In this document: positions 46,653 through 55,098 of the stretch, piece by piece
Position numbering within the stretch: position 1 is the first letter of the stretch
Layout of the letters: each line of letters begins with the position of its first letter
Origin: Flavobacterium lacustre
GTDB lineage: Bacteria; Bacteroidota; Bacteroidia; Flavobacteriales; Flavobacteriaceae
DNA: 64,000 nucleotides
NCBI RefSeq assembly: GCF_027474525.2
Contig: NZ_CP114882.2
Coordinates: 930,001 to 994,000, forward strand
Reading direction: 5' to 3'
Made by a program: the position numbers and the translations under genes
The notes under the pieces: model-generated
What the model saw: the letters and a program-made list of their open reading frames with translations, nothing else
What the model was told of the DNA's origin: nothing
The model's database searches: none

Positions 46653-48023
46653 CTAAACTACGATTTTTTTGATCTTTCCAGACAAACGACTTTTTTCGGC
46701 AGTAAATCCAATAATATGACTTTCAACAGAAACGTCGATTGAGGAAGAAAGCAAGCCTGAGTTTTGTTGAGAAACGGCTTGTACCCAATCGGCAACCAAA
46801 TTCCAATCGCCACCACCATGTGCATCACTGGTTAGTTTCCATTCGGTTTTTTCTCCAGTTAAAAAATTGGTATAAGTAAATTGGGACATATCGCCAACGA
46901 TATCTCCATGACTTCCCATAATTCTGGTCCGTCTGCCTTCGTAGGAAGTAAAAGCTTCCATATTAAATGAAGCCGTTACACCATTAGAAAACTGAAGATT
47001 AGTAGTATAATGATCCGGCTGATCGTTGTCCATTTGATACACACAACGGCCATAATTAGTAGTTTTTAGTCGATCAAGAATAACTTCTCCATGTTTTTCT
47101 ACCTCATCGGGAAGATCAAAAACATGAGTTCGTTGGCGGTCTCGATAGTAAATTTTCAGAGCACTATAAGGACATTCTTTTTCAACGGTGCATCCATCAA
47201 TGCAACGAGGGGTTGCTCCGACTGGTTTATTTTCTTTTCTAAACCATTTTAAATCTCCAAAAGCTGCTATTTTTTCGCAAGAACTTCCTATCATCCAACG
47301 CAAGATATCAAGATCATGACACGATTTCGCCAGAATTATAGGAGTGGTTTCGGTGCTATTATGCCAGTTTCCACGAACATAACTGTGAGACATATGTATG
47401 TGCTGAATGGGTTCAAAATGCTGAACGCTGATTAATTCGCCAATACTACCATTTTGAATAAGCTCCCGCAGTTTTATAAAATAAGGAGAATACCTCAACA
47501 CATGACAAACTGCCACTACGCGATTGGTTTCTTTTGCCAAAGCCAATATTTTTCGGCATTCTTTTTCAGTGGGTGCAATTGGTTTTTCTAGCAAGATATC
47601 GTAACCCATAGCCAATGCCTTCATACATGGACCAAAATGCAAATTATCAGGTGTAGTAATGATGATAGCATCTGCAAATTTAGGCTGCTCAAAAACATCT
47701 TCCCAAGTTTTAAAACTATTTCCCATAGGGATATTGTGTTTTTGGGAATACCGCTTATTTCTAATTTGATTAGGATCAGCCACACCGACAATCTTTAAAT
47801 GATCTGGAAATTTAAGGGCATATTCGCCATAAACATTTCCACGATTCCCAGCGCCAAGCGTAATTGCCGTAACTGGTTTGTCTGGTGCGGGATTTTTCAA
47901 AGTAATAGGAATGTGCAAACGGAGGTTTGTTTCGGCAAATCCATGCAAAGGCAAAGTCAATAATCCCCCAGTGGCAAGCCCTAAGGTTTTAAGGAGATTT
48001 CTTCTAGAAAGTTCTTTTCCCAT
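46653..48023 (-). CDS. Tat-exported Gfo/Idh/MocA family oxidoreductase
   Basis: 456 residues from MGKELSRRNLLKTLGLATGG, a twin-arginine signal; another ATG four codons upstream is possible. A Rossmann domain (ITLGAGNRGNVYGEYA), the EKP motif (LLEKPIAP) and the C-terminal alpha/beta domain with HDLDILRWM follow. A cysteine cluster CIDGC..ECPY is present near residue 270, as in a subgroup of these enzymes. Exported members oxidise glycosides at C3 or work as NAD-dependent glycosidases (GH109). The DUF1080 protein in the region is the expected partner for a 3-keto route. Confidence 0.88.
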   Translation of the reverse strand: MGKELSRRNLLKTLGLATGGLLTLPLHGFAETNLRLHIPITLKNPAPDKPVTAITLGAGNRGNVYGEYALKFPDHLKIVGVADPNQIRNKRYSQKHNIPMGNSFKTWEDVFEQPKFADAIIITTPDNLHFGPCMKALAMGYDILLEKPIAPTEKECRKILALAKETNRVVAVCHVLRYSPYFIKLRELIQNGSIGELISVQHFEPIQHIHMSHSYVRGNWHNSTETTPIILAKSCHDLDILRWMIGSSCEKIAAFGDLKWFRKENKPVGATPRCIDGCTVEKECPYSALKIYYRDRQRTHVFDLPDEVEKHGEVILDRLKTTNYGRCVYQMDNDQPDHYTTNLQFSNGVTASFNMEAFTSYEGRRTRIMGSHGDIVGDMSQFTYTNFLTGEKTEWKLTSDAHGGGDWNLVADWVQAVSQQNSGLLSSSIDVSVESHIIGFTAEKSRLSGKIKKIVV

Positions 48024-48176
48024 ATTAAATAGCAATTAATTTATAGTGAATAAAAAAAACGGAATTCAAATATAAACATTTTTTGTGTCGGTTGATTTTT
48101 TTAAGTTTTCACACTTCTTTTCATAATTTAATTTTACCATTGCCAATTCTTGATAATAATTTCAAAAAAACTCATA

Positions 48177-48206
48177 AAAAAAGACCAACATTTCTGAAGG
48201 TCTTCA
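48177..48206 (-). terminator. Terminator after tRNA-Arg copy 2
   Basis: Stem AAGACC/GGTCTT (48181-48186 with 48199-48204) and a minus-strand T run, 3 bases past the tRNA 3' end. Confidence 0.65.
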
Positions 48207-48208
48207 AG

Positions 48209-48280
48209 TAGCCCTGTCGAGAATCGAACTCGAATCAAAAGTTTAGGATACTTCAATTCAATCCGTTGAACTACTGGGCT
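48209..48280 (-). tRNA. tRNA-Arg (anticodon CCU), second copy with an acceptor mismatch
   Basis: 72 nt with the same layout as the copy at 31677. Anticodon stem GAAGT/ACTTT with loop ATCCTAA (CCT) and T stem TCGAG/CTCGA are intact. The acceptor AGCCCAG/CAGGGCT has one A-A mismatch at pair 6-67. It may still work, or may be on the way to a pseudogene. Confidence 0.78.
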
Positions 48281-48289
48281 AAAACAAGA

Positions 48290-48313
48290 AAGGCTATCAA
48301 AAATGATAGCCTT
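48290..48313 (-). terminator. Hairpin after the M4 protease gene
   Basis: A perfect 10-bp stem (48290-48299 with 48304-48313) with an AAAA loop and a T-rich minus-strand trailer. It sits 10 bases before the tRNA-Arg 5' end, about 185 bases after the protease stop. Confidence 0.6.
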
Positions 48314-48497
48314 CCTGTCTTCTTGCATTATGAACGTTTAATTTAGCACTATGATGAACTACAATAAATTAGAGATATATAGTTTTATATCAAATCTTAG
48401 CTAAGTATCGTGTAAATTATTTCATTTTAAGAGTACTTTTTATAGATTTACTTTGTAAATGTTTTTATTTTCATAATTTGTTTTTGTCTAATTGCAT

Positions 48498-51400
48498 TTA
48501 TTTTTTAATGAATTTTTTTGATCCTGATTGTTGGCTATTATTAATGTTTATTATATAAACACCTGAATTTAAATCACTCACATCAAGTACTCCGTTATTA
48601 AGTTTTCCCGTTTTGATTACCTGTCCTAAATTATTTAGGATTTCATAAGACGTATTTTCTTCTGAAGTTCTGTTTTCATTGGATAAAAAAACATTCAAAC
48701 TATTTTCGGTTGGATTTGGATATACCGTAAATTCTAAAACCGGATTATTACTCGATAGACCATTTGGATTATTTCCAACTAAACCGGCACTAGTAAGCGC
48801 AATATTTATAGTATAATCTTCTACCTGACCATAAGTGAAAGTTCCACAGGCAGTTGGAATTGCATTGTATTTCATAGAAACACGCATTCTTTTAGAGCCT
48901 AATGTTGCAGTTGCAGGTATTGTAAACGTCCCGCTTACAGGAGTTGAAGTTGAAGCTGATTTAGTCCAAACGGTTTCTCCAGCATCTGTGAAAACTCCAT
49001 TTCCATTATAATCAATAAATACAGCATAACCTTCTTTGTATTTAGTCGAAGTCCAAGCGGGTGTTATTGAAATTGAATAGGCGGTTCCTCTAACTGCATT
49101 GGTAGAAATTGCAGTGAAATTTTCATAACCAGCTGTTCCATTAGAAGTATTACTAATAGTTCCCAAAACTACTTTACTTATTTTTTCTCGAGTGGTGTTA
49201 CTTCCTGTTGAAGCACAATATGAAATTGGGTTTATTGTTGTCACATCAATTATATTGCTTGCAATAGAACTATTTCCTGCAGCATCTTTAGCAACTACAT
49301 AAAAGGTATAAGCTGTTGATGCCGTTAATCCTGTTATAGTAAAAGAAGTTGTTGCTATAGTTGTTTTTAAAGTAGTTCCTTGATAGATGTCATATGCAGT
49401 AATACCGATGTTATCTGAAGCTCCTGTCCAAGACAAATTAGTTGAATTTGAAGTTGTCCCTGAAGCAGTTAATGTTGGAGCTGTAGGAGCAGTTGTATCA
49501 GGAATATGAACAGAAGTTGTTTCTGTAATAACATTGCTTTCTGAAGATAAATTCCCTGTAGCGTCTTTTGCTTTTACAGAAAATGAATAAGTTGTAGAAG
49601 CTGTTAGTCCTACCACAGTATAGCTTGTTGAGGTTGATGTACCTATCAATGCTGTTCCTTGATAAATATTATATCCGGTAACGGCAACATTATCTGTGGA
49701 GGCTATCCAAGATAAATTTGTTGAATTTTCAGTGGTTCCAGACGCTAACAAAGTTGTAGGAGCAGTTGGAGCAATGATATCAGAAGGGCCTGCATAAGCA
49801 GCTCCAATTCCTACAGCGTAAAAAGCATTTGTAGTTGCAATTACTTCGGCTGAATTTATACCGTATAAATCCGTTGCAGCTTGAATTCCGTAGGTTCTTG
49901 CATTAGCATACGTTGAATTGGCTGTTAAATAAACACTTTCTGTTCTAAAGGCAATTTTGGCTGCTTTATCAATTCCAATACCAGTTACATTATAGGAACT
50001 TCCAATGTCGTTAGTTCCTGCTTTACCCATAGTCAAAATATAAAACCAGTGGTTTAATACTCCGCTATTAGTATGAACACCACAATAATCATTCGTTGAA
50101 GTAGGCCTACAACTTACCGTCTTCCAATACGTTCCGCCATACGTATCCGGTTGTAATTCAGTTTTTGGGTTACTCATAGAACGCAATGATAAATGTCCAG
50201 TCCTTCTTTCGATATCTTCTCCAATTAACCAAGTGGCTTTATTTGGCGCTGCAAAATATTCTACACAGGCTCCCCAAATATCTGAAAAAGCTTCATTCAT
50301 AGCACCCGATTCTTTCTGATATGCCAAATTTGAAGTACTTGTACATACAGCATGGCCAATTTCATGAGCTGCCACGTCAATAGATGTTAAAATATCAAAA
50401 TAAGTTCCACTTCCATCTCCATACGTCATTACACTTCCATTCCAAAACGCATTATCATAAGCTGAACTGTAATGAACATAGCTTTTTATAGCAGCTCCTG
50501 CATTGTTGTAGCTATTTCTTCCATGTACAGTTGACCAATAATCATAGGTTTTTTCGGCACCCCAATGAGCGTCAAATGCACCATTATCTTTGCTTGTGTT
50601 GTTGTATTCCAAAGTAGTCCAGTTGTTATCTACATCGGTAAAATTTACAGCTGCTGTATAGCTAGTTCCATTTTTCATATTATAGGTAGAAACACCTAAA
50701 CCTCGACTTGCATCAGCTAAAATATAGGACGAACCACTTAAAGTAGTTTGGATAGATTGGGTTCCACTATATCGAGTATCTGCATTTGTAGCTAACAAAA
50801 TACTACTCATTTTTGTAGCTGTTTTTTCTGAATTTAATCCCGATTTTCCATGGCTATATTCTCCTAAATGTTTTATGATAGCATTATAAAATAAAACATC
50901 TCCAGTTATTGCATCAATATAAATATCACCACGACTTATCGGATTTGTGGCATAAATATCAAATTTGTAAGCTAGTTTTAAAGTTTGATTTTCCGAATTA
51001 GGAAGTAAAACTAATTCGCCCAAAGGCTTAGAATAATTGAAAGCTGCAGCTTCACTTGGGACTTCCCACAAATAAGACTTAGCTCCTATTTGATTTAATG
51101 CTTTATTAAACGCATCCTGATTTGTTATCGATGGAGTTGTGGTTACATTTTCGGTTGAATAGAATTCTCCTGCCATCGAAACCAAAGAACCCTTATTAGA
51201 ATGAAGCGTATACGTTGCAAATTCAACTTTTATATTATTGTGAAAAAGTTGAAATTTCTCATGTAAAAAGCCTGATTTATCTGATTCTGAAGTTGTTTTT
51301 CGAAAACTTGAATTGGGATTTAATTTAAGTTGATCTTTAAAAACCTGATCTGAATCAGTTGATTTATAGGTTGATTTTTCATTAAAAGTGGTCAAAATTG

Positions 51401-51524
51401 TTCTTCCTCTTTCATGGGTAATTTTTTGTTTAACATTTTTATCTCCCTCTTGAGCAAATGTGTTATAACTTATTAAAAAAAAGACCGTTAGAAATCCTAA
51501 TTTGCTAAATATGTTTTTTTTCAT
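48498..51524 (-). CDS. Secreted M4 (thermolysin-like) metallopeptidase with FN3, GEVED and T9SS sorting domains
   Basis: 1008 residues. Signal peptide from MKKNIFSKLG to TFAQ; the frame's upper 35 codons are leader. Order: FTP/PepSY propeptide (to about 270), M4 catalytic domain with zinc motif HEIGH at about 387-391 and GAMNEAFSDIWG, GVHTNSGVLNHWFYIL, two FN3 domains (APTAPTTLLASGTTENSTNLSW and its near-copy), a GEVED domain (FIDYNGNGVFTDAGE, GQVEDYTI) and a type A sorting domain (VYPNPTENSLNVFL to SKKFIKK). It is thus an extracellular protease released by the type IX system, to which porZ in this window belongs. The two FN3 copies are similar enough to indicate internal duplication. Confidence 0.95.
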   Translation of the reverse strand: MKKNIFSKLGFLTVFFLISYNTFAQEGDKNVKQKITHERGRTILTTFNEKSTYKSTDSDQVFKDQLKLNPNSSFRKTTSESDKSGFLHEKFQLFHNNIKVEFATYTLHSNKGSLVSMAGEFYSTENVTTTPSITNQDAFNKALNQIGAKSYLWEVPSEAAAFNYSKPLGELVLLPNSENQTLKLAYKFDIYATNPISRGDIYIDAITGDVLFYNAIIKHLGEYSHGKSGLNSEKTATKMSSILLATNADTRYSGTQSIQTTLSGSSYILADASRGLGVSTYNMKNGTSYTAAVNFTDVDNNWTTLEYNNTSKDNGAFDAHWGAEKTYDYWSTVHGRNSYNNAGAAIKSYVHYSSAYDNAFWNGSVMTYGDGSGTYFDILTSIDVAAHEIGHAVCTSTSNLAYQKESGAMNEAFSDIWGACVEYFAAPNKATWLIGEDIERRTGHLSLRSMSNPKTELQPDTYGGTYWKTVSCRPTSTNDYCGVHTNSGVLNHWFYILTMGKAGTNDIGSSYNVTGIGIDKAAKIAFRTESVYLTANSTYANARTYGIQAATDLYGINSAEVIATTNAFYAVGIGAAYAGPSDIIAPTAPTTLLASGTTENSTNLSWIASTDNVAVTGYNIYQGTALIGTSTSTSYTVVGLTASTTYSFSVKAKDATGNLSSESNVITETTSVHIPDTTAPTAPTLTASGTTSNSTNLSWTGASDNIGITAYDIYQGTTLKTTIATTSFTITGLTASTAYTFYVVAKDAAGNSSIASNIIDVTTINPISYCASTGSNTTREKISKVVLGTISNTSNGTAGYENFTAISTNAVRGTAYSISITPAWTSTKYKEGYAVFIDYNGNGVFTDAGETVWTKSASTSTPVSGTFTIPATATLGSKRMRVSMKYNAIPTACGTFTYGQVEDYTINIALTSAGLVGNNPNGLSSNNPVLEFTVYPNPTENSLNVFLSNENRTSEENTSYEILNNLGQVIKTGKLNNGVLDVSDLNSGVYIININNSQQSGSKKFIKK

Positions 51525-51691
51525 AGGGAATAAAGTTTTATTTTTTAAATTATTAAGAAGACACAAATAAATAAACAAATAAAAGTAATAAGAAATTTTA
51601 TCGTTATAATGCACTGTTAATAGGTCCAAATAAAAGATCTTGAATTTACTATAGAATAAAACTTTAAAAAAGATGTTGGCATTATCTTAGA

Positions 51692-51764
51692 TATTCCCGA
51701 AGAGAATCGAAATCGAATAAAAAGTTTAGGAAACCACCCATTCAATCCGCTGAACTACAGCTAT
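51692..51764 (-). pseudogene. Decayed tRNA-Arg(CCU)
   Basis: Aligns along its whole length with the copies at 31677 and 48209 (anticodon loop TTCCTAA, ACTTT, TTCGATT all kept) but has a 1-base insertion, a T stem with only two pairs (TCGAT/CTCTT) and a broken acceptor (ATAGCTG/CGGGAAT). It cannot fold as a normal tRNA. Flanking TAAAACAA is shared with copy 2. Confidence 0.8.
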
Positions 51765-51770
51765 AAAACA

Positions 51771-51802
51771 AAAAAGACCTTACATTGCTGTAAAGTCTTT
51801 TT
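51771..51802 (-). terminator. Terminator of the three-gene exported-protein operon
   Basis: Stem AAAAAGAC/GTCTTTTT extended by TTACA/TGTAA, loop TTGC. It lies about 105 bases after the lectin-like gene; the stretch between holds nothing recognisable. Same terminator type as at 33505 and 36143. Confidence 0.75.
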
Positions 51803-51906
51803 AAAAAGCTCCCCTTATTGACAGAAGCTGCAACTATAAGGCGATGATTGAGTTTGTAACTATCAAAAAATTAAAGAGTTGAACTTCTTGCAAATCGACA
51901 GGGAGT

Positions 51907-52665
51907 TTAAATACCTTCCTGTTTTTCTTCTTTCTTGATTGGAGCTTTATAGGGTCTTTTTATTATTTTCAAGTCCTTAAAGTATCCAACTGTAGCTATA
52001 TCAACATAAAGTCCAACTCCTCCTTTTTTAACTTTACCTAACATTTTATCAACGATAAAAGAAGAGTATTTCATATTGTTAATAAACATTTCGGCCGTTT
52101 CTCCATTTACCTCAATTCTCATTATTATCCATTCATTTAAAGCAACTGGTGCTGAGCCCTCATACGATCCAGGAGGATAATTTTTTCTAAGTGTTTCAAA
52201 TTTTGCATCTGGATAAGAAAAATATTGAACAGCGTGGTTTCTAAACATTTGATTTGAGGCTCTTCCAACTTTAGGTCGCAAATAAATTGACTCAAACGCA
52301 GAATCGTTTGCAGCAATTCGATAATACAAGCCAATAAAACCGGCAGCTCCTGCAAAAGGGGATGGATCTTGAATTTGACTATACATCTTAATCTCTATAG
52401 TTCCATTTTCAAAATCATTTAATCCAACTAATTTTGCATAATGTTTTTCATCTACAGTCGCCTCTAATCTATTTGGGTCAAATGGCAAAGTGGTTAAATC
52501 TCTTTCAATCTTTAATACTTTTGAACCCTGGAATTGGATGATTTCACCTTTGACATTATGTAATTCAAATGTTTGATTTCCTAATTGTAACTTTTGTGAA
52601 TGTGCATTTTCAGTTAAAATAAGATTTAAAGAAAATAATAAAAGGCACTTAATTATATTTTTCAT
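51907..52665 (-). CDS. Exported concanavalin/LamG-like domain protein
   Basis: 252 residues with signal peptide ending in ENAHSQ. FENGTIEIKMYSQ, GFIGLYYRIAANDSAFESIYLRPKVGRA and NEWIIMRIEVNGETAEMFINN describe a lectin-like jelly-roll, related in style to DUF1080 proteins but without its usual opening. It ends with a charged tail (PIKKEEKQEGI). No catalytic residues can be assigned. Last of three co-directional genes (14-base gap to the beta-helix gene). Confidence 0.7.
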   Translation of the reverse strand: MKNIIKCLLLFSLNLILTENAHSQKLQLGNQTFELHNVKGEIIQFQGSKVLKIERDLTTLPFDPNRLEATVDEKHYAKLVGLNDFENGTIEIKMYSQIQDPSPFAGAAGFIGLYYRIAANDSAFESIYLRPKVGRASNQMFRNHAVQYFSYPDAKFETLRKNYPPGSYEGSAPVALNEWIIMRIEVNGETAEMFINNMKYSSFIVDKMLGKVKKGGVGLYVDIATVGYFKDLKIIKRPYKAPIKKEEKQEGI

Positions 52666-52679
52666 TAGTATTTATCTTT

Positions 52680-53783
52680 TTATTTAAATAATCCGGCACC
52701 AAATTCAGACCCTAGTGTACCTTCTTTTATGTGTAGAAATTTTTTATTTGTCTGGTCCTCAATAATGTTTAATTCACCTGATTTAATTATATTTAGATCT
52801 TTACCAAACATAATTTTATTAGATTTCGATTCTGTTCCAAAATCTTGTGGTCCGCCACCTTTATTGACCAAACTATTATATCCCACCAAAATTGAATTAT
52901 TAACAGTAAATGACTCTTTTTCATCTTTATCTAGCACCCAAAAAACATTCACATTGGATGCAACATTATTATAAAATTTGAAATCACTTGTTGTAGACCA
53001 AGTCCAAACAGCAGCGCCATACATATTTAAGAACAAATTATGATGTAATTGACTGTTTTCTGATTTTCTATTCCACATAACTACAGCATCTTTAACTCCA
53101 TAAAAAACACAATGATTGACATCTAAAGCCGAACCATTAGCTAAAATACCTAAATGGTTAGGTAAAGCAAACTTATTACCTAAAAACAAACACTGTGTAA
53201 CTACTAAGTCGGACAATTCTTTACCGTCCCAAACTATTGGATAATTTCTAATTAAAACGCCAGCTTTTGGAGTCTCGTGAACAGGTTCGCCCAAAATTCG
53301 TAATCCCTGTATGGTAGTATGGCTAGTTTGAATTAAAATTCCATAATTAGAACCACCTATAATCTCTTTTTCATTATTTTTTTCAACATTAAAAGGCATT
53401 GCAGAAACTATAATAGGCATCTTACTCGGCTCCCATTGTATATCATTAGGTAGAACTTCTGCAGATATTAAAAGACGATTTTTTTTAGTAAAATTCCAAT
53501 TTTTAGGGTTAAAATCAGCTGTCTCATTTAAAGCATATACCCCTTCTGATAAAATCACATTAATAGAGCCTGCTCCAACTAAAGCATTTACTTTCTTAGC
53601 AGCTTCACTAAGAGATTTAAGAGGACTATTTATTTTTCCAGCATTTGAGTCATTACCCAATGTAGCATTTACATAAATCTTAACTTCCTCGCTATTTCCA
53701 TTATTTGATACTTCTTGTGAATTTGCATTTGAAAAAATAAAAAGATTTAGTAATGCAATAATAGTATATTTTGATATTTTCAT
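52680..53783 (-). CDS. Exported right-handed parallel beta-helix protein
   Basis: 367 residues; signal peptide ends in SNANSQ. After KIYVNATLGNDSNAGKINSPLKSLSEAAKKV (the DUF1565-like start of many pectate-lyase-fold proteins) come helical turns such as ILIQTSHTTIQGLRIL, LDVNHCVFYGVKDAVVMW, SQLHHNLFLNMYGAAVW and FKFYNNVASNV. Proteins of this fold are polysaccharide lyases, epimerases or glycosidases; substrate not readable. Middle of the three-gene operon, 11 bases after the DinB-like gene. Confidence 0.8.
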   Translation of the reverse strand: MKISKYTIIALLNLFIFSNANSQEVSNNGNSEEVKIYVNATLGNDSNAGKINSPLKSLSEAAKKVNALVGAGSINVILSEGVYALNETADFNPKNWNFTKKNRLLISAEVLPNDIQWEPSKMPIIVSAMPFNVEKNNEKEIIGGSNYGILIQTSHTTIQGLRILGEPVHETPKAGVLIRNYPIVWDGKELSDLVVTQCLFLGNKFALPNHLGILANGSALDVNHCVFYGVKDAVVMWNRKSENSQLHHNLFLNMYGAAVWTWSTTSDFKFYNNVASNVNVFWVLDKDEKESFTVNNSILVGYNSLVNKGGGPQDFGTESKSNKIMFGKDLNIIKSGELNIIEDQTNKKFLHIKEGTLGSEFGAGLFK

Positions 53784-53794
53784 TTTTCTCTGAT

Positions 53795-54310
53795 TTAAAA
53801 TAATTTTTCAGCTGGGGGAGTTACACCAGCCAACCTTAAATAAACGGTAATTTGAGCTCTGTGGTGTGTTTGATGTTCAAAACATTTGTTTAACACTTGT
53901 TCTCTACTTAAGTCAAATTGACCAAACAATTTAATGCGCTCGGACAATTTTGTGTTTGGATATTTTTGAATTGAGTTGATTGCGAAGTCATATGCAGCCA
54001 ATACCTTAGCTGTAACAGATGCCTTATTAATATCATTGGATTTTTCTAAATCTGACTCAGTAGGTTTTTCATCTGTTGCTGAAGCAACAAAACCGTAAAT
54101 AGCATCACTCAAATGAAGCACTTGACCCGAGAATGAACGCATTTCTTTAGTTGGTTTAAATGTATATTCACTTTCTGGCATAGCATCCAAATACTCTTTA
54201 GTGTATGCTTTTGCTCTTTGCCAATCTTTGATAATTGTTTCTGTTGGTGTTTGTGCCTGTAAATTATTCATTACTAAAATGGCGGTTAAAAAGGTTAAAA
54301 TCGTTCTCAT
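53795..54310 (-). CDS. Exported DinB-like metal-binding protein
   Basis: 171 residues. Signal peptide MRTILTFLTAILVMNNLQAQ, then a four-helix DinB/YfiT-type bundle: WQRAKAYTKEYLDAMPESEYTFKP, GQVLHLSDA with His66, and HQTHHRAQITVYLRLAG with His146, His149 and His150. The metal-binding His triad is complete. DinB relatives are usually cytoplasmic thiol transferases or of unknown role; an exported form is less common outside Bacteroidota. First gene of the operon, divergent from the HxlR regulator. Confidence 0.88.
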   Translation of the reverse strand: MRTILTFLTAILVMNNLQAQTPTETIIKDWQRAKAYTKEYLDAMPESEYTFKPTKEMRSFSGQVLHLSDAIYGFVASATDEKPTESDLEKSNDINKASVTAKVLAAYDFAINSIQKYPNTKLSERIKLFGQFDLSREQVLNKCFEHQTHHRAQITVYLRLAGVTPPAEKLF

Positions 54311-54325
54311 ATTTTTTTATTTTTT

Positions 54326-54358
54326 TACAAATTTAATGTTAATAGTATACATTTGTAA
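54326..54358. promoter_or_regulatory. Divergent promoter and probable HxlR operator
   Basis: TTACAAAT (54326-54333) and ATTTGTAA (54351-54358) form an 8-bp inverted repeat with a 17-base gap. Overlapping it are -7 boxes in both directions: TACATTTG (54348-54355, plus, for hxlR) and TAAATTTG (54335-54328, minus, for the DinB operon). The arrangement suggests one regulator controlling both. Confidence 0.55.
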
Positions 54359-54384
54359 CTGAATAAGTAAAAACAAGTAACCAT

Positions 54385-54747
54385 ATGGTAACCACTATTT
54401 CAAGTTCACGATTTATTAGTAATCCATTAGAATGCCCTGTGACAAGGACAATGAGTATAATTGGGGGTAAATGGAAACCCATTATTTTGAATTGTATTGG
54501 TGAACGTACAATTAGATTTGGTAAACTAAAACAAATTATCCCTGCAATTTCAAATAAAGTTTTGTCAAATGAGTTGAAGGAATTAGAAAACTTTGGATTG
54601 ATATCGCGTGTAGAATTCACTGAAATGCCACCAAGAGTTGAATACTCTATAACTAATTCAGGTAAAACTCTTCTTCCAATATTATGTGAACTGGCAAGTT
54701 GGGGTAATACAATTATCGCAAAGAAAATTATAGAGGAATTTGAATAA
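54385..54747 (+). CDS. HxlR family transcriptional regulator
   Basis: 120 residues, a MarR-like winged helix. The family hallmark is CPVTRTMSIIGGKWKPIIL with Cys17; TIRFGKLKQIIPAISNKVLSNELKELENFGLISR is the recognition region and PPRVEYSITNSGKTLLPIL the wing. Several HxlR members sense oxidants or reactive aldehydes through this Cys. Divergent from the exported DinB operon, its likely target. Confidence 0.93.
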   Translation: MVTTISSSRFISNPLECPVTRTMSIIGGKWKPIILNCIGERTIRFGKLKQIIPAISNKVLSNELKELENFGLISRVEFTEMPPRVEYSITNSGKTLLPILCELASWGNTIIAKKIIEEFE

Positions 54748-54821
54748 TGAATTAGATAGCGTTTGTAAAATTTCAATAGTTATTAAAGTTATACAGAAAA
54801 GCGTGTTATTAACTCTGATAT

Positions 54822-54905
54822 ATGAATCACTTCATTGAAAAACTTTGTACCGAGTACGACACCAAACCTAATTCGATTGGACTTATTGGAGATAATCAAC
54901 TTTAA
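54822..54905 (+). other. Short reading frame, possible gene remnant
   Basis: A 27-codon frame (MNHFIEKLCTEYDTKPNSIG then LIGDNQL) with protein-like composition between hxlR and the tRNA. Too short to assign; could be the beginning of a gene lost by deletion. Confidence 0.25.
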
Positions 54906-54996
54906 CTAAAATAATTGGAATATTGTTTCAGAATTAAAAAAATAAAGAGTGGGATGAAAAGTTTAAGATGGTTTAAAGTCTATTTTCAATACATAA

Positions 54997-55016
54997 AAGG
55001 TGTCAATTGACACCTT
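54997..55016. other. 20-bp perfect palindrome
   Basis: AAGGTGTCAA joined to its reverse complement, with A before and T/A after. It could terminate hxlR weakly (no real T run) or bind a regulator. The remaining sequence of 54748-55055 shows no further feature. Confidence 0.45.
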
Positions 55017-55055
55017 CTAAAATTATAAAACCTTGCTTAAATCTTGCTTATAGAA

Positions 55056-55088
55056 AAAGGGTTCCAAGAAATAAATCTTGAAACCCTT
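55056..55088 (-). terminator. Terminator after tRNA-Asn
   Basis: An 11-bp stem with one mismatch (55059-55069 with 55075-55085), almost identical in its core to the hairpin at 44071. Confidence 0.7.
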
Positions 55089-55098
55089 ATCATTGTTG

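Noticed and set aside
51525-51629. N-terminal extension of the M4 protease
   Set aside because: The 35 extra codons are AT-rich leader sequence; a clean signal peptide starts at 51524.
31677-51764. Integrative element with its own integrase
   Set aside because: No tyrosine or serine integrase, relaxase or transposase is present between the tRNA-Arg copies; only the tRNA pattern hints at past insertion.
54339-54776. A 145-residue gene on the minus strand
   Set aside because: It lies antisense over the well-supported HxlR gene and has no family features or promoter.
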